Below are positions 12,901 to 25,160 of a DNA stretch of 64,000 nucleotides, in pieces (position 1 is the stretch's first letter; the number at the start of each line of letters is the position of its first letter). The notes under the pieces were generated by a model. It ran no database searches. It was given only the letters and a program-made list of their open reading frames with translations, and was not told where the DNA came from. Origin of the DNA: Ophioderma brevispina. Taxonomy: Eukaryota; Echinodermata; Ophiuroidea; Amphilepidida; Ophiodermatidae. The position numbers and the translations under genes are program-made. The stretch lies in assembly GCA_023653785.1 (NCBI GenBank), contig JAMKCH010010200.1, positions 1 to 64,000 of the forward strand, given 5' to 3'.

Positions 12901-15900
12901 GACTGGGGAAGGGACCAGATGGCATTTTAAACAAATCCATAGTGCATTACAATGTGCCATGTTCATGTGTTGGAATGAAGTGTAACTTGGGGATAAAAAG
13001 TACTTTGCGGCTAAATGAGTGCAAGGGTTTATGACTTTGTACATTTATGAAAATATACTTTGTTGGTTCACATAACCTTAGTTATGTGAAATGTTCCACA
13101 AACTGGTTGCCTTGTGGGATGGACTCAAACACCCTATGGTGGGAGGGAGTGCTATAACATTTAGTTCAGGACCCCTCCATTTTCTTTATTAATGAAATAT
13201 TGCGGCTTATCCATGACGTACGATGGGATAAATTCAGGAGGGGTGATTCTGATTCTGTGGGTTGGGGGTGGGTCGAAGTGGGGTGGGGTAATGATGGGGT
13301 GGGTTAGATGTATTGTAAGAAGAAACACACATTTGTCCTTCTCTATAGACCACTGTACAAATGACACCCCCTTAATTTTTATCTGATATTTTGGGATCAG
13401 AACAAAGTATCATATTTTTGAATTACTGAAGTAAATTTAAGTCCAGGAAAATATTCCATGTAGTTATTAAAAAATAAGTCTCCAAATGGGGTCGACCATA
13501 TTAAAAACCTACAGTGATTTGCTAAATCAGCAAAGCGAAAAAATCATCAAAAATCATATTTTTGCATGTATGCAACAAGTATCAGTATCCCTAACATACC
13601 CTGCAAATGATAAGACCAGAAGGCACCTTAAAAAGGACAGATCGGAAGATTTTAGTCATTACTGTCCGACGAACGGACACTTACTACAACACGTAATTGA
13701 ATGGGAATCGTATCTTGGAACATCTGCCGTTTTCTTCATTTTATACAGCTGGAAAGGTCTTATGAGAATTCTACGACTTATCCTTCACTTTGCAGCTCTT
13801 CCTGCAAATTTCAAATATTTTTCAAATTCACTGATAGTGTCTTTAACATGCAGCTAATGGGGACAATTTTAATTAGTCACATTGTTGCTTACCCAAACCT
13901 ATTTAAAACTCAAAATTTTTATAGATGTTTTGGGGATACATCTATGTGAGGGAGATATAAATATGATATGGAAAATCGGACCATGATAGGGGCGACCACT
14001 AAATGGAGAACTTTTGTTAGAAATATGTCCACCTAAATCCCCTATTAAATTTTACTTGGGTAATGACTGAGAAAATATGTGTTTGTGACTTTTCTTTTCA
14101 TACTTATGATACACACCACTCTCAATTTTGATGGAAAATGAGATGGAAAGGTTGTCGATTGGTCACCCACATTTAAGAGACACTGGAACATTTGAAAAAT
14201 AGTGCCCCTCAGATTTTTCAAAATCGATATTTTTGCATGGTTGTAAGCTTTTATATAACAAAAGCCCTCACCCGAAATGATTAAGACCAAATCAGCTTCC
14301 TTATGGGTAACCATGACGAATTTTATAATTTGTCGCCTCACGTTTAAATTCAGCAGGCGACGAAAATGACGTTTAAAACAAAGACCCGCACTCCGTATTG
14401 ATGTTTCTCCGTTTTCACACCTGTTTGCCCGGTCTTTAACCTTTGTGGTTTTAATAGCAATGATGTACGAGTCAAACATTCATGTAATATAACATTTTGT
14501 TGATTAAAGTTTATGGAACACTTAAAAGTGGCCTACAATTACCTGGATGTCTTATCCTCATATCAGTGTCCCTATCTGTTTTTGGGGTTATGTTATTTTT
14601 ATTGTAACAATATATCTCTGTTTCTTTCCAATGGCCTAGACTATCATTTGATAGCAAATTGGAAGAACATTTCATATTTTTTGAAAATGTTCCATTGCCC
14701 GCTTAATAACGAAAAAAGCTCATTAATTCATTGGGTCAAAAATAGTAACACGTCGATGTGACCCCCTATGGTAACCTTGTCCCTCCACATTAATTTCACA
14801 AAGTCAAGGTTTGTCCGCCCATGTTATAATGCTACGCTGTTGCAGGGGCTAAAGTAAAACAAATGTCATTCCTTTATCGTGAAAATTCATTAGATCACCA
14901 TCCTGAATCATCCCTAAAATATTGAGGACTTCATGACCAGGGACCAACCAAGCAGGCATGCGTTACAGGGCTACCCGTTGACACATAAGTTTGACAGTGG
15001 ATTGACGATGCTACTTGCAGATGAACATGAAATAATCATAACCAAATGCCATGGGGGGGGGGGGCCATATAAAAATGATAAGAGGCCACGACAAAAAGCA
15101 GTTAGGCAATTGCATTTCACAAACAAATAGGCGAATCGTGTTCGATGACCAGTTGCCAGGCCTAAGCACGATATCGGTACAATCAACGATGGGGCGATGC
15201 AAGCTGCCATGCAATCAGTGGCCTTCTCCGGCCAATGAATTCCGCTCAACTCACAAAATCCAGTCGTTCTTTCGTGTCGTTTGTTTCCAACCATTCCACC
15301 TATCTGTTGATGGCTTTTATTTTCACCCCCTCCAACATCGAGGACGTAAGTACATAATGCACTTTCCCGACCTTTTTCGGGTAAGAGAAGACGCCATGTT
15401 TATGTTTACACATACCACAGCTGATCACGGCTCGAACGCACGGAGTGTGTGGCACTTTAGCCGCGGTTTTAGAGTTCACGTTCGTACACACGTTACGATA
15501 TATTGTATCGCGGGAGTAAGCAATCTTGATACCGAGTTTTATATTGATAGATTTCACAAGAAATTGGGCAATTATAATTCATTTTTGAGAAACGTGCACA
15601 TAAAGAGGTGAGAACAACCGTAGAACTGATTTTATATTTTTAATAATTTATCTCGCAAAAATTATGTACTTCCCAGGATGCGTCACCTTTTTACACGATA
15701 CGGGATCTGCCCGGTGGCCTATGGAGTCAAAAGTCAAAAATACAGTTTGTGCAGAACAAATTTCGGCCGTGAATAATAATCTGTAGACAGTCAAATGGCC
15801 AGCCGATCGCTAATAATCCCCTCAGAACCCGTTTCTACCCCAAGTTGTCAAATGTTGGTACTGATAAAAGATATTTTTTCTCATTTCCCTAGGAATCTTA

Positions 15901-16770
15901 GAGCTAAAGGATGTTTGGTTTGAAGTTATGAGCGAACGTGTCCCATTTTGGTCGACCAATATTAATTTTAACAGAGTACGCTACGGGGCTTACAAGATCG
16001 CGTTTTTAGCTCTCACATGAAAACGGATTGAAATTTTGACGCGAAAATTTACAGATAGGGGTTTTGGGGTGAAGGCCGCGTTCTATCAAGATGAAAACTT
16101 TTATAATACTTAAATCTCTGGCCCCCCCCTCCCCCAATTAAAGGTTAATTGACACATATAAGTTACTACATAAATTATAGTGTTCTTGAGTCGAAAACCC
16201 GAATTGGCATTTGACATTTTAAAAATCATATTTTTGTTCGAACATGCCTCCGCCCAACTATAATCCCAATCATCACTGCATGCATCTACAACGCTGTGAA
16301 TCATACGCGCAATTGGCTCCCTAAGTCTGTTTCACTATATTTTTAATATCAGTTGTGGCTTGAGAGTATTATAATTCTTCATGTAATGGGTAATCACCAA
16401 AGGTCAAGGGTCCACATGTCTAACGGATAAATTATTGTTGTTTACTTTCGGGCATCCCGTTGGTGCCGCATATGGGTGCGTTCCAACATGGATCCCAGGT
16501 TTATATTTCTCGGGAAACGAATGTATGTATTCAGTTTTTATAAATGTTTCGCAATTAAAAGTTAGCCAATTATCAAAACTAGCGGGAAAAAATGTTAAGA
16601 CGGCGAGAAACCAAATCTGCTTGCTCCCAATGCGTCCTCTGCCCTTATCCACTTAAAGTGTTAACAAAGGAATCATAATAATTTTGAACTATGTCTTACA
16701 ATAAACCTATTATCCTAATTTTAGGTATTAAGAACTAAAAAGTAATTGATTCACAGATGGATTGGTTGCG
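9960..16770. other. Long stretch of unrecognised, probably repetitive noncoding DNA
   Basis: Homopolymer G runs occur at 10470-10483 and 12756-12774 and shorter ones near 11359 and 15053. The longest frames are 13486-13857 (+, 123 codons), 14045-14479 (-, 144 codons) and 15051-15611 (+, 186 codons). None shows a family motif, a convincing start or splice context. Phrases such as ATATTTTTGCATG (about 13558 and 14228) and GGTCGACCA (about 13492 and 15950) recur, which suggests old dispersed repeats. I see no supported gene. Confidence 0.4.
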
Positions 16771-16772
16771 AA

Positions 16773-16798
16773 TCTATATATATATATATATATATAAA
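16773..16798. repeat. (AT)n microsatellite
   Basis: An alternating TA run of about 24 bases is followed by further interrupted ATATAT sequence to about 16815. Confidence 0.9.
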
Positions 16799-17107
16799 TA
16801 TATTATATATCTATATAGTATCCAACGATGCCTCTTATATGAAGAACAGCAATCTAACAATTATTTTTGTGTAAATCTTACCGACCCCTTTTCTCTTGAA
16901 GGAATAATTGAAAGTCCAACATAATGGTTACAACGGTCTCAACATTGGTAAATCAATATTATTCCTTTTAAATTAACAAATTGTTCCAAACTTTGTCCAT
17001 GTGTTTCATTTTCGTTCTTTATTTTCATTTCATTTATTGCAAATAAACAATGACATTTGAAAAACCAGGTCATCAAATTTGATAATCTAGGTTTTTTAAA
17101 AACTAAT

Positions 17108-17756
17108 GGCAAGATTTTGCACACTGAAAGAGAAAAACCTAGTTTTTCGCCGAAAAACCTGGTTTGTCAACCGAAAAACCAGGTTTTTTCGCTGAAAACC
17201 GGTTTCTCGACCGAAAAACGGGTTTTTAAACGCCTAGGCTTTTCGAATCGACAAACCTGGTTTTTCAAATCGAAAAACCGGCTTTTCAAATCCGATAAGC
17301 AAATTTTTTTAAATTTTTCCGAAAAAGCCCAGGTTTTTTCGATCGAAAAACCAGGTTTCTCACGCGATAAACTAGGTTTGTTCAAAACCTAGCTCTTCGA
17401 ACGATAAACCTGTTTTGTTCAATTGGAAAAACCAGGTTTATGATTTGAAAAGCTAGGTTTTTGAAAACAGTTATCGCTTGAATAAACCCTGGTTTTTCGA
17501 TCGAAAAACTGGTTTTTCGAAAACCTTTGCTTATCGGGTCGAGAAACCTGGTTTTTCGAAAACTTTGCTTATCGGTCGAGTAAACCTGGTTTTTGTCGAT
17601 GGTGTTTTTCGAAAACCTTGTCTATCGATTCGAAAAGCAGGTGTTTTGATAAACCAGTATTTATCCGTCCGAAAAACGCTGGTATTTTCATCGACAAACC
17701 TAGTTTAATCTGTTTAAAATGCGGTTTTTCTCTTCTTTTTTGCATTACACTTGCCT
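17108..17756. mobile_element. Foldback-like element A with palindromic minisatellite body
   Basis: The left end GGCAAGATTTTGCACAC then GAGAAAAACC is mirrored at the right end (17721-17756), whose reverse complement reads GGCAAGTGTAATGCA then GAGAAAAACC. Between the ends the sequence is a dense array of near-palindromic units of about 20 bases, such as TCGAAAAACCTGGTTTTTCGA, in which each half is also the other strand's half. The frames at 17057-17392, 17167-17385 and 17478-17708 translate this repeat as endless FFDRKTGF-like peptides and are not genes. Confidence 0.65.
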
Positions 17757-18455
17757 AGGCAGTATTTTGCACAACAAAAGAGAAAAACCTGGTTTTTCCG
17801 CGAAAAATACCAGTTTTTTCGATTGATAACCTGTTTTTTCAATTTGAAAAACCTGGTTTAATTCGATCGAAAAGCTGGTTTTTTGATAAACCTAGTTTGT
17901 CGTCCGAGAAACCCGGTTTTTTCGAGCGAAAACCTAGTTTTTTTCAAATTGATATGGCAAGTTTTTTGAAAAACTGGGTTTCAAAATCGAAAAACCAGTT
18001 TCTCGACTATAAACTAGGTTTTTCAAAAACCTTGCATATCATTTGAAAAATCCCTTGTTTTTTCCAAATCGAAAAACCTGGCTTATCGATTCAAAAAAGC
18101 TAGGTTTTTTGATAAACCTAGTTATTCAGTAGAGAAACCTTGTTTTTCGACTGATAAACTGTTCTTCAAATCTAGCATTTCAATCGAAAACCTAGTTTTT
18201 CTTTCAAATCGAAACACCTGGTTTTTCAAAATCGAACCAGGTTTTTCAAAACCTGCATATCAAATTTGGAAAACCTAGTTTTTCAATCGAAAAACCGGTG
18301 TATCGAACTAGGTTATTAAAACCTAGCCTTCCACCTTGCAATATCAAATTGAAAAACCTGTTTTTTCAATCGAAAACCGAGTTTTATCGATTCGAAAAGT
18401 TAGGTTTTTGATAAACCTAGTTTATCAGTCGACAAACATGGTTTTTCGATTGACC

Positions 18456-19186
18456 ACAAACCAATTGTATTTGATTTTGATATTGTTATGACGTAGTCTC
18501 GTAGACGTCCAAGGTCAGATACCTTTCAAACCAAATAAAATGAGCCTTGAGCACAAGTATTGATTTTATATAATATAAACAATTTTTAATGATTTGTAAT
18601 TGGTTTCAAGATTTGGGTCAAATGTCCAAGTAAATTATCTATAAATTCAAAATTACACGTAACAATTCTATCTTACTCAGAGTTCATTTGTCTCCACTAA
18701 AAGTAGCGTTTGCAATTCAACGATGTGATGTCCTCACAGCGAAGACTCGAAAATGACAACATGCAAAGCCATCGCTTAGAAATCCTCGGTTAATATTCCA
18801 TTGAATCTTCTCAGCCTGAAGGTTACTTTTGTCCAGCAGTACAAGACGACGGGCTTTCCCTCACGACGCTAATGTTTCCACATAATAAAAGCCAGGTAAT
18901 ATACCACCATCAGTGTGTCGCAAATGTCCATATCGACCCAACAAATTGGAATCCCTTTTATATTCCGAAACTGAGCTCTTTGGCTTAAAATCCGACAGCA
19001 TACAATAGCTACAAGCTCCGGCGTCATCCAAAAAATTAAAAATCCTGGCACTAGATGTATAACTCAAATCTACCATTATTGTAGAGTAAAACTAGCTATA
19101 ATCATATTGTATCCTCCAGACGCTCTAGTTAAGGGCTCTGATTTCATCAACTGCTGTCCCAGTCCTCAGTCCAAGTACTATTTACA
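18456..19186. other. Unique-looking sequence inside foldback-like element B
   Basis: This segment lacks the palindromic units. A minus-strand frame at 18861-19076 (71 codons) is rich in polar residues and has no recognised domain. It may be cargo, or a later insertion into the minisatellite body. Confidence 0.4.
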
Positions 19187-19542
19187 GTGGCGGATCCAGA
19201 TTTCTCAATAGGGGGGCGCCAATTTTCCGCGGCTCGCTTCGCTCTCGCGGGAGAACCCGTACTTTTCCCCTGTCGGTTCGAAATTTTGAAAACTGGGAGG
19301 AGAGTGGCGACTGCGGTCACTGGGGCCCACAAAGCTAGATCTACAACGCGCCCAACGCCTCCCTGGAACCACCGTCATTCTTAGAGATCTCAAAATGGGC
19401 TGCCTTTGTGGGGTAAAAATCAGTCGTATATATCTAACAGTGCGCCCGGCTCTCAGACAACATAACGGCGCTCGGCTCCCTGTGGGCTCTCTGCAAAAGA
19501 GGGGGCGCGCGCCGGGGCGCCCCTCTAAATCCGCCCCTGATT
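19187..19542. mobile_element. MITE with CAGTGGCGGATCC ends (hAT-like)
   Basis: The left end CAGTGGCGGATCCAGA is followed within 16 bases by GGGGGGCGCC. The right end, in reverse complement, reads CAGGGGCGGATTTAGA then GGGGCGCCCC. Such CAGNGGCGGAT termini are typical of hAT-like non-autonomous elements in animals. The GC-rich interior contrasts sharply with the AT-rich surroundings. Target duplication is unclear. Frames at 19147-19580 lie over it. Confidence 0.6.
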
Positions 19543-19922
19543 ACTTCTCAGACGCTAGATTTCCCCTTTCTAAACAATAATCATTACAATCATCATTCAT
19601 GGCATAACATAACCTGATCAGCATACTTCCATTATAACTTTGGTTGGGGAAATTCCCTGTCTTACCATGTTTGGATCTCAAAACATAAACAGTTGATTCA
19701 GTTTCTTCTAAGTTTTAACATTCTTGGGAAATTCCCCACTTCCCTTATTGTGGAATCTTCTAACCGGTGCATTTTGCATAAACACTCTAGGAGGGAATCC
19801 CCTTTTCTCTCTTTTATATAAACAAAGTGTTTTCCTGTGAAAATCTTTCTCAAATAAACTTTAAAAAATAAATATTTTTAAAAAAGTTTAATCAAAAAAT
19901 GGAGGCCATATAACAAATATGC
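19543..19922. other. Noncoding DNA between the MITE and the second minisatellite arm
   Basis: AT-rich sequence with no frame or RNA motif of note. GGGAAATTCCC-type phrases recur near 19650, 19726 and 19795. Confidence 0.4.
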
Positions 19923-21256
19923 AAGGTTTTTTGAAAAACCCTGTTTTTCAAATCGAAAACCCGGTTCTCCGACTGATAAACTAGTTTATCAAAACTTGGC
20001 ATATCAATTTGAAAAAAACTGGTTTTTTAAATCGAAAACTGGTTTAATATTTCATTCGAACGGTAGGTTTTTGATAAACCTAGTTAATCAGCGAAAAACC
20101 TGGGTTTTCGATCGAAAAACCTAGTTTTTCGAATTTGCTATGCAAGGTTTTTGAAAAACCTGGTTTTTCGTTGATCGAAAAAACCCAGGTTTCTCGGACT
20201 GATGAACTAGGTTTTATGCAAAAGACCCTGCTTTTCTCGAAATGATATCCAGGTTTTTTCCGCTTTTGAACAACCAGTTTTTCATAATTTGATATGCAAG
20301 ATTTTTGAAATCCTGGTTTTTTTTTCGATCTTGTGAAAAAACCAGGTTTTTCGATTTGAAAAGCTAGGTTTTGATAAACCTAGATTATCAGTCAAGAAAC
20401 CTGGTTTGTCGATCGAAAATAGGTTTTTTTTTCAAATTTGATATGCAAGGTTTTTGAAAAAAACCTGGTTTTTTCGATTTGAAAAACCAGGTTTTTTTTT
20501 TTCCGATTGAAAAAACAGGTTGTTCGATTTGAGAAGCTAGGTTTTTGATAACCTAGTTTATCAGTCGAGAAACCTGGTTTTCGATCGAAAAAGACCAGGT
20601 TTTTCAATCGATATCAGGGTTTTTTTGAAAAACGACGAAAAACCATTTTTCTCATCTTTCTCGACTGATAAACTATGTTTATCCAACACCCTAGCTTTTC
20701 GAATCGATAAACCTGGTTTTTTCGATTTGAAAAACAAGGTTTATCAATTTTGTAAAACTTTCAAAATTTTGAAAAACCTAGTTTTTTCGACCGAAAAAAA
20801 ACAGGTTTCTCGACCGATAAACTAGGTTTATCAAAAACCTAGCTTTTCGAATCGAAAAACCTGGTTTTTTCGATTGAAAACTAGGTTTAATCAAATTTGA
20901 TATCAGGTTCTTAAAGTACCTAGTTTTTCGAATGAAAAAACATGTTTGTCGACTGATAAACTAGGTTTTCAAAAACCTACTTTTCGAATCGAAAGACCTG
21001 GTTTTTCAAATCGAAAAACTGGTTTTTTCAATCTATAAGCAAAGTTGGTTTGAAAAAGCCTGGTTTTTTCGATCGAAAAACAAATTTAATATCGGCCGAT
21101 AAACTTGTTAGTCCAAAAAACCCCCCCTTGCTTTTCAGATTGAAAAACGTTGTTTTGCAAATCGAAAAACCTGGTTTTTCGGTTGAAAACAACATGTTTG
21201 TTCAGCGAAAGAGCCAGGTTTTTCCCTCTGTTCACATTGTGCAAAATACTTGCATA

Positions 21257-22260
21257 GCGTCGCACACCCGCGCTTGTTCAAGATCGCCGTACCATCTGGT
21301 AAAATGAAGATTTAAACAACTTTATCGTGTTTCTAAGGTCAATGAAGGACTACAATTTCGTTTGAGATCAAGTCGCACTTAGAGAATAAGTGACGTTATT
21401 TTTAATTTTGATGATAGACTTTAGATTGTATCATGTAGACACAGGTGCTGCATTATACCTGTAATGTTCAGGATAATTAATTGTCTTACCTGATTCAATT
21501 TTAACCTAGCTTTTTGAAGATAATTATTTGAAGAAAACGGAATATAATTAAATCAATTGAGCAGAACTATTTACAATTCAGTAGTAAACTTTTTCCGCGT
21601 TTTTAAAAAGAATATTTGATAAATTATATTAATCAAACCAATGCTTACACAATAACAGCCTGTTCTGGGTAGTTCGCTTCAACGCCTAATTGATGTGTCA
21701 CAAAATATTTACTGATGAATAAAAATTATCAAAAGCTCTTCCAGACGGCGATCTGTTAAAAGAGACAAATCAAAGGGAAGAACAGTTTACTTTTGTTTTG
21801 CAAGATTATGGTCTGGGCATCAAAGTGTGAAGGATTCAAAATTTTGCATGCGTTTCGAAACGGACGAGGCAAAAAATTCCTATAGGCATTAAAGTTTTTT
21901 GTTAATCAGAATAAGCTCAATTGGACTGCATTGAGTCCAAACCCATTTTGTGGATGTTAGAGCAAAAATTGCGTCACTAGCACTATAAAAAGCATACCGT
22001 TTTTCAGCTATTTCAATGCACATTTGACGGTTTTTTCCGTACAATTATTGAAATTGTACAATGAACAGGCGCATGCCAAAATCGCAAGTGTCATTTACCC
22101 GAGAAACAGATGGCAGCGGGATGCCGTCGTGTACGTGATTTTAGCGTTTACGGTGGTATTGCTCATTCATTACATGCAAAAAATCATTTCAATACAGTTA
22201 TCGATAAACGTTGGCAACTGGTGTAAAAGGAGATGTGGTCCGACATAGTAAATGATCTAA
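21257..22260. other. Noncoding DNA, nothing recognised
   Basis: No supported gene. The frame at 22024-22248 has no known motif and abuts the LINE that begins near 22262; it could be leader sequence of that LINE, but nothing proves this. Confidence 0.4.
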
Positions 22261-22261
22261 A

Positions 22262-25160
22262 CCAAAATGAAGTGCGCTTTGCTACCTGGAATGCTAGGTC
22301 TATCAAGGCAAAAACAAAACTAAGCTGGCATTGTGTGACTTCGTCGTCAGCAATCAGTTGGATATGCCATCACCGAATCTGGCCTGACATGGTTAGATGA
22401 TAGCATGCAGAGATGAGGTAGCCATTGCTGATATCCAGAATACTCCTACCTATAGAAGCTTATGCACTCTCACCGCCATCATAGAGAGGCGGAGGAGGTA
22501 CAGCTACTCTCGTTAGGGATGGTCTAAGTAAGGATAAACGGAGACCTGCGAGAGTTTAATCCATGGGAATATATGAGTCACAAATATCATCATCATTTCG
22601 ACTCCTTCCAACTATTCTAACTACAAACTCAAGTCTGGTAAGAAAAATTAAATTCACTCATTAATGTTTCAGATGAATTCTCCTTCTCCTTGATATTTGA
22701 CAATTTTTAGTGGCCATCTGCTCTTAACTGGAGACCTTTAATGTACATGTTGACGTGCTGGATGACCGTGAGTCTCAATCCTTTCCAATATTCTAGAGAT
22801 GCAGACTGAAAAACAACTAGTTGTTGGGCCCAAACTACTCGGGCACCCACACACTGGATCTACTAATAATTGGAACAAGACAATTTGTGAAGCACCATAC
22901 TTTCAACTAGGGTCAAGCACATGCCGTCTGACATACGCTGTCATATAGTGCTTTAGCAAAATCCAAAACTGAACCAAGCATTAAAACCACGCAGACTCGG
23001 AAAATTCGCAACATCAAAAGATCGAATTGTTCTTCCGCTCTGATATACGAGCTGCACTTCTCGTTTGCCTTCAGATACTGACTGTGATTCTTAGTTAATG
23101 AATACAATAAACATTCTATCTAACACTCTTGATGAACCTGCTCCCACTCGCAATCGACTGTAGTTCTGCGTCCTCATGCTCCTGGTATTCAGATGCTCTT
23201 CGTGCGGAAGAAGAACAACGTCGGCTGGAGCGCCAGAGTTCACAGACTGGGCTCACAGTATGCAAAGAGGATTACAAAGATCATTGTTCTAATACAACTC
23301 CTTTCTTTCTAAAGCAGGACAGAGTATCATAAAAACCAGATTACTACATGTGATCAACGATACCTTTTCCGTGTTAGTCAGTAATGGAACATCTTCCAGA
23401 GTGGAACAACCCTACCTACCAATTAAGTCCAAAAAGATCTTGCTGACAGTTTTGCAGAAGTTTTACACGATCAAGAAGCTGCGCAACAGTCTACATGAAA
23501 TACTACTGCTCGATGTCCGTGAAACTAAGCAGGTCATGCCAAAGCACGTCACCTACTGGTCTAAGGTCTGAAGAGGAGGTCTTGAATCCATCAAAATCAG
23601 AATCGATCGAGTCCTGCACCTTAGAATTTTACCAGTGGTTCTTAAAACTTGTTAATCTGTTACCAGTATAACAAGGATTGCCAACTTTTCCTTGTCTTCG
23701 CGGCGTATTTACACCAAAAGCTCTCAAGCAGGCATCTGTCATCCCGCTGCTGAAGAAATTATGGTGCACACCAACATCCATCTCAAATTATCGCCCCTTA
23801 TGGCCCATCTGCCATTTCTCGGAAAGGTCATTGAAAGAGTGCAGTGAAGCAGTTCCAGACTTATCTCATCGATAATGATCTCGTGTTCCGATGCCGTCGG
23901 CATACCGGCAATATCACTGTACTTGAGAACTGCTCTGTTACGGGGCAGAATGAATCTTGAAAGGACTCTTGATAACAAAAAGAGGCTGTGTCGTGTTACT
24001 GGCATAAGCGCGCCTTCGATACATAGACAACACAAAGCTCATAGCCCGTCTAACTGTGAACGGTATGGGAGAACTGGAAAAGCATTAAGTGGTCTTCGTC
24101 ATGCTAGATAACCAAAAGAAAAAATAGGGCCGAACTCAATCTATATCAATCAGGGGTGCTTCGTCGATCCTGTGCGGTAGATTGTGGAGTCCACGGGCTG
24201 CGTTACTGGACCTATTGATTTCATCTTGTGTCAGGCCCCACTACGGTATCATGCCGGTATTCAATCTGTTGTTACGCTGATGACACCCAGCTCTACCTGC
24301 TTTCCACCATCGGGATCGTGAAGCAGCCATAAAAAAGGATGGAACACGCATACAGGACATCAGATTCTGGTGTAAATCCAACACACTGAATAAATGACAA
24401 GACGACAGAGAATGTTGTACTTCGCTTCATTTAACAGATCGCTAGAACTATAAGCCCAAAACTACGATCATTGATATTCTGTGATACATCCGTCCGCTGA
24501 AGCACGGAACCTTGGAGTCATCTTAGACTCATCACTACAAAATGGTAAAGTCCTGTTATGCCAAAGCTGGTTGGTCTCAATAAGGAATATTTCGGCAGTT
24601 CCGACAGTACCTTGATGAAAAAATCACATTTCAGATTGTCACGCCTTTGTTACATCTAGGCTGGCTTCCTGCAATTCCTTACTTTATGGCCTTCCAGAAA
24701 AGAGAATGACCAGGTTCAGCGAGTTCAAAAATGCAGCTGCCCGTCTAGTCCTTAAAATCCATCGACGAGAACATATCACACTAGCTCTATACTCTACATT
24801 GGAATTCAATAAAACAGAGGGCAGTTTTTTAAGGTTCTGCTTCTCACCTATAAGGCCATCCCCCGGTGTCACCTGCCTAATCTCTGAGCTCATCCAGCTG
24901 TATCACCACCGAGAACCTTGAGATATCTTCTTGCTCCAGCAGAGTAAATCAGCCAACTCATCAACAAGTTCTATGGTGAAGATATTTGCTATCAGCAGCA
25001 CATCTTTGAATAAACTCCCTAACAGTATCCGTTAGCTCAGTGCAGCAACTATTTTCAAGTCACGTCTGAGGACATTCCTATTTACACAGCATTTGGGCTC
25101 CTGATACGTATCCTGTTTCTGATGCAGTTCCAGTACTAATTATACTATTGTGATTTTTTT
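22262..25160 (+). pseudogene. Decayed CR1-like non-LTR retrotransposon, endonuclease and reverse transcriptase
   Basis: Read across many frameshifts, the segment follows the order of a CR1-type ORF2. The AP-endonuclease start is at 22266 (FATWNARSIKAKTK). The reverse transcriptase YADD box is at 24270-24299 (CYADDTQLYL). LGVILDS follows near 24508. The C-terminal region has FKVLLLTYKAI at 24828-24860, then an FKSRLRTFLF-like end near 25050-25085. The intact protein would make nicks and copy its own RNA into the genome. Here stops and indels break the frame every few dozen codons, so it cannot be active. CR1 assignment rests on the TYKAI-type C-terminus and the NARS(I/L) start; the exact clade is inferred. 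It may be 5' truncated. Confidence 0.8.

Larger units (their letters stand above)
17757..21256. mobile_element. Foldback-like element B with palindromic minisatellite arms, split by an insertion
   Basis: The left end AGTATTTTGCACAA (17761) then GAGAAAAACCTGG is mirrored by the right end CCAGGTTTTTCCCTCTG and TTGTGCAAAATACTT (to about 21251). Two arms of AAAAACCTGGTTTTTCGA-type units, 17785-18455 and 19925-21228, flank about 1.47 kb of unrelated sequence. The element starts immediately after element A, in head-to-tail order. No transposase is visible, so it would be non-autonomous. Frames at 20392-21307 are translated repeat. The name foldback is an inference from structure. Confidence 0.6.

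Noticed and set aside
13486..13857. 123-codon plus-strand frame as a gene
   Set aside because: No domain or conserved motif; overlapping frame of similar quality at 13701-13949.
14045..14479. 144-codon minus-strand frame as a gene
   Set aside because: No recognisable motif; the segment shares phrases with 13.5 and 15.9 kb, which suggests dispersed repeat.
15051..15611. 186-codon plus-strand frame as a gene
   Set aside because: No domain, no sensible composition, starts in a poly-G run, and overlaps other frames on the minus strand; no supporting splice or promoter signal.
17057..17708. Repetitive protein (FFDRKTGF-like repeats)
   Set aside because: Frames on both strands give similar peptides because the DNA is a palindromic minisatellite; stops interrupt each frame.
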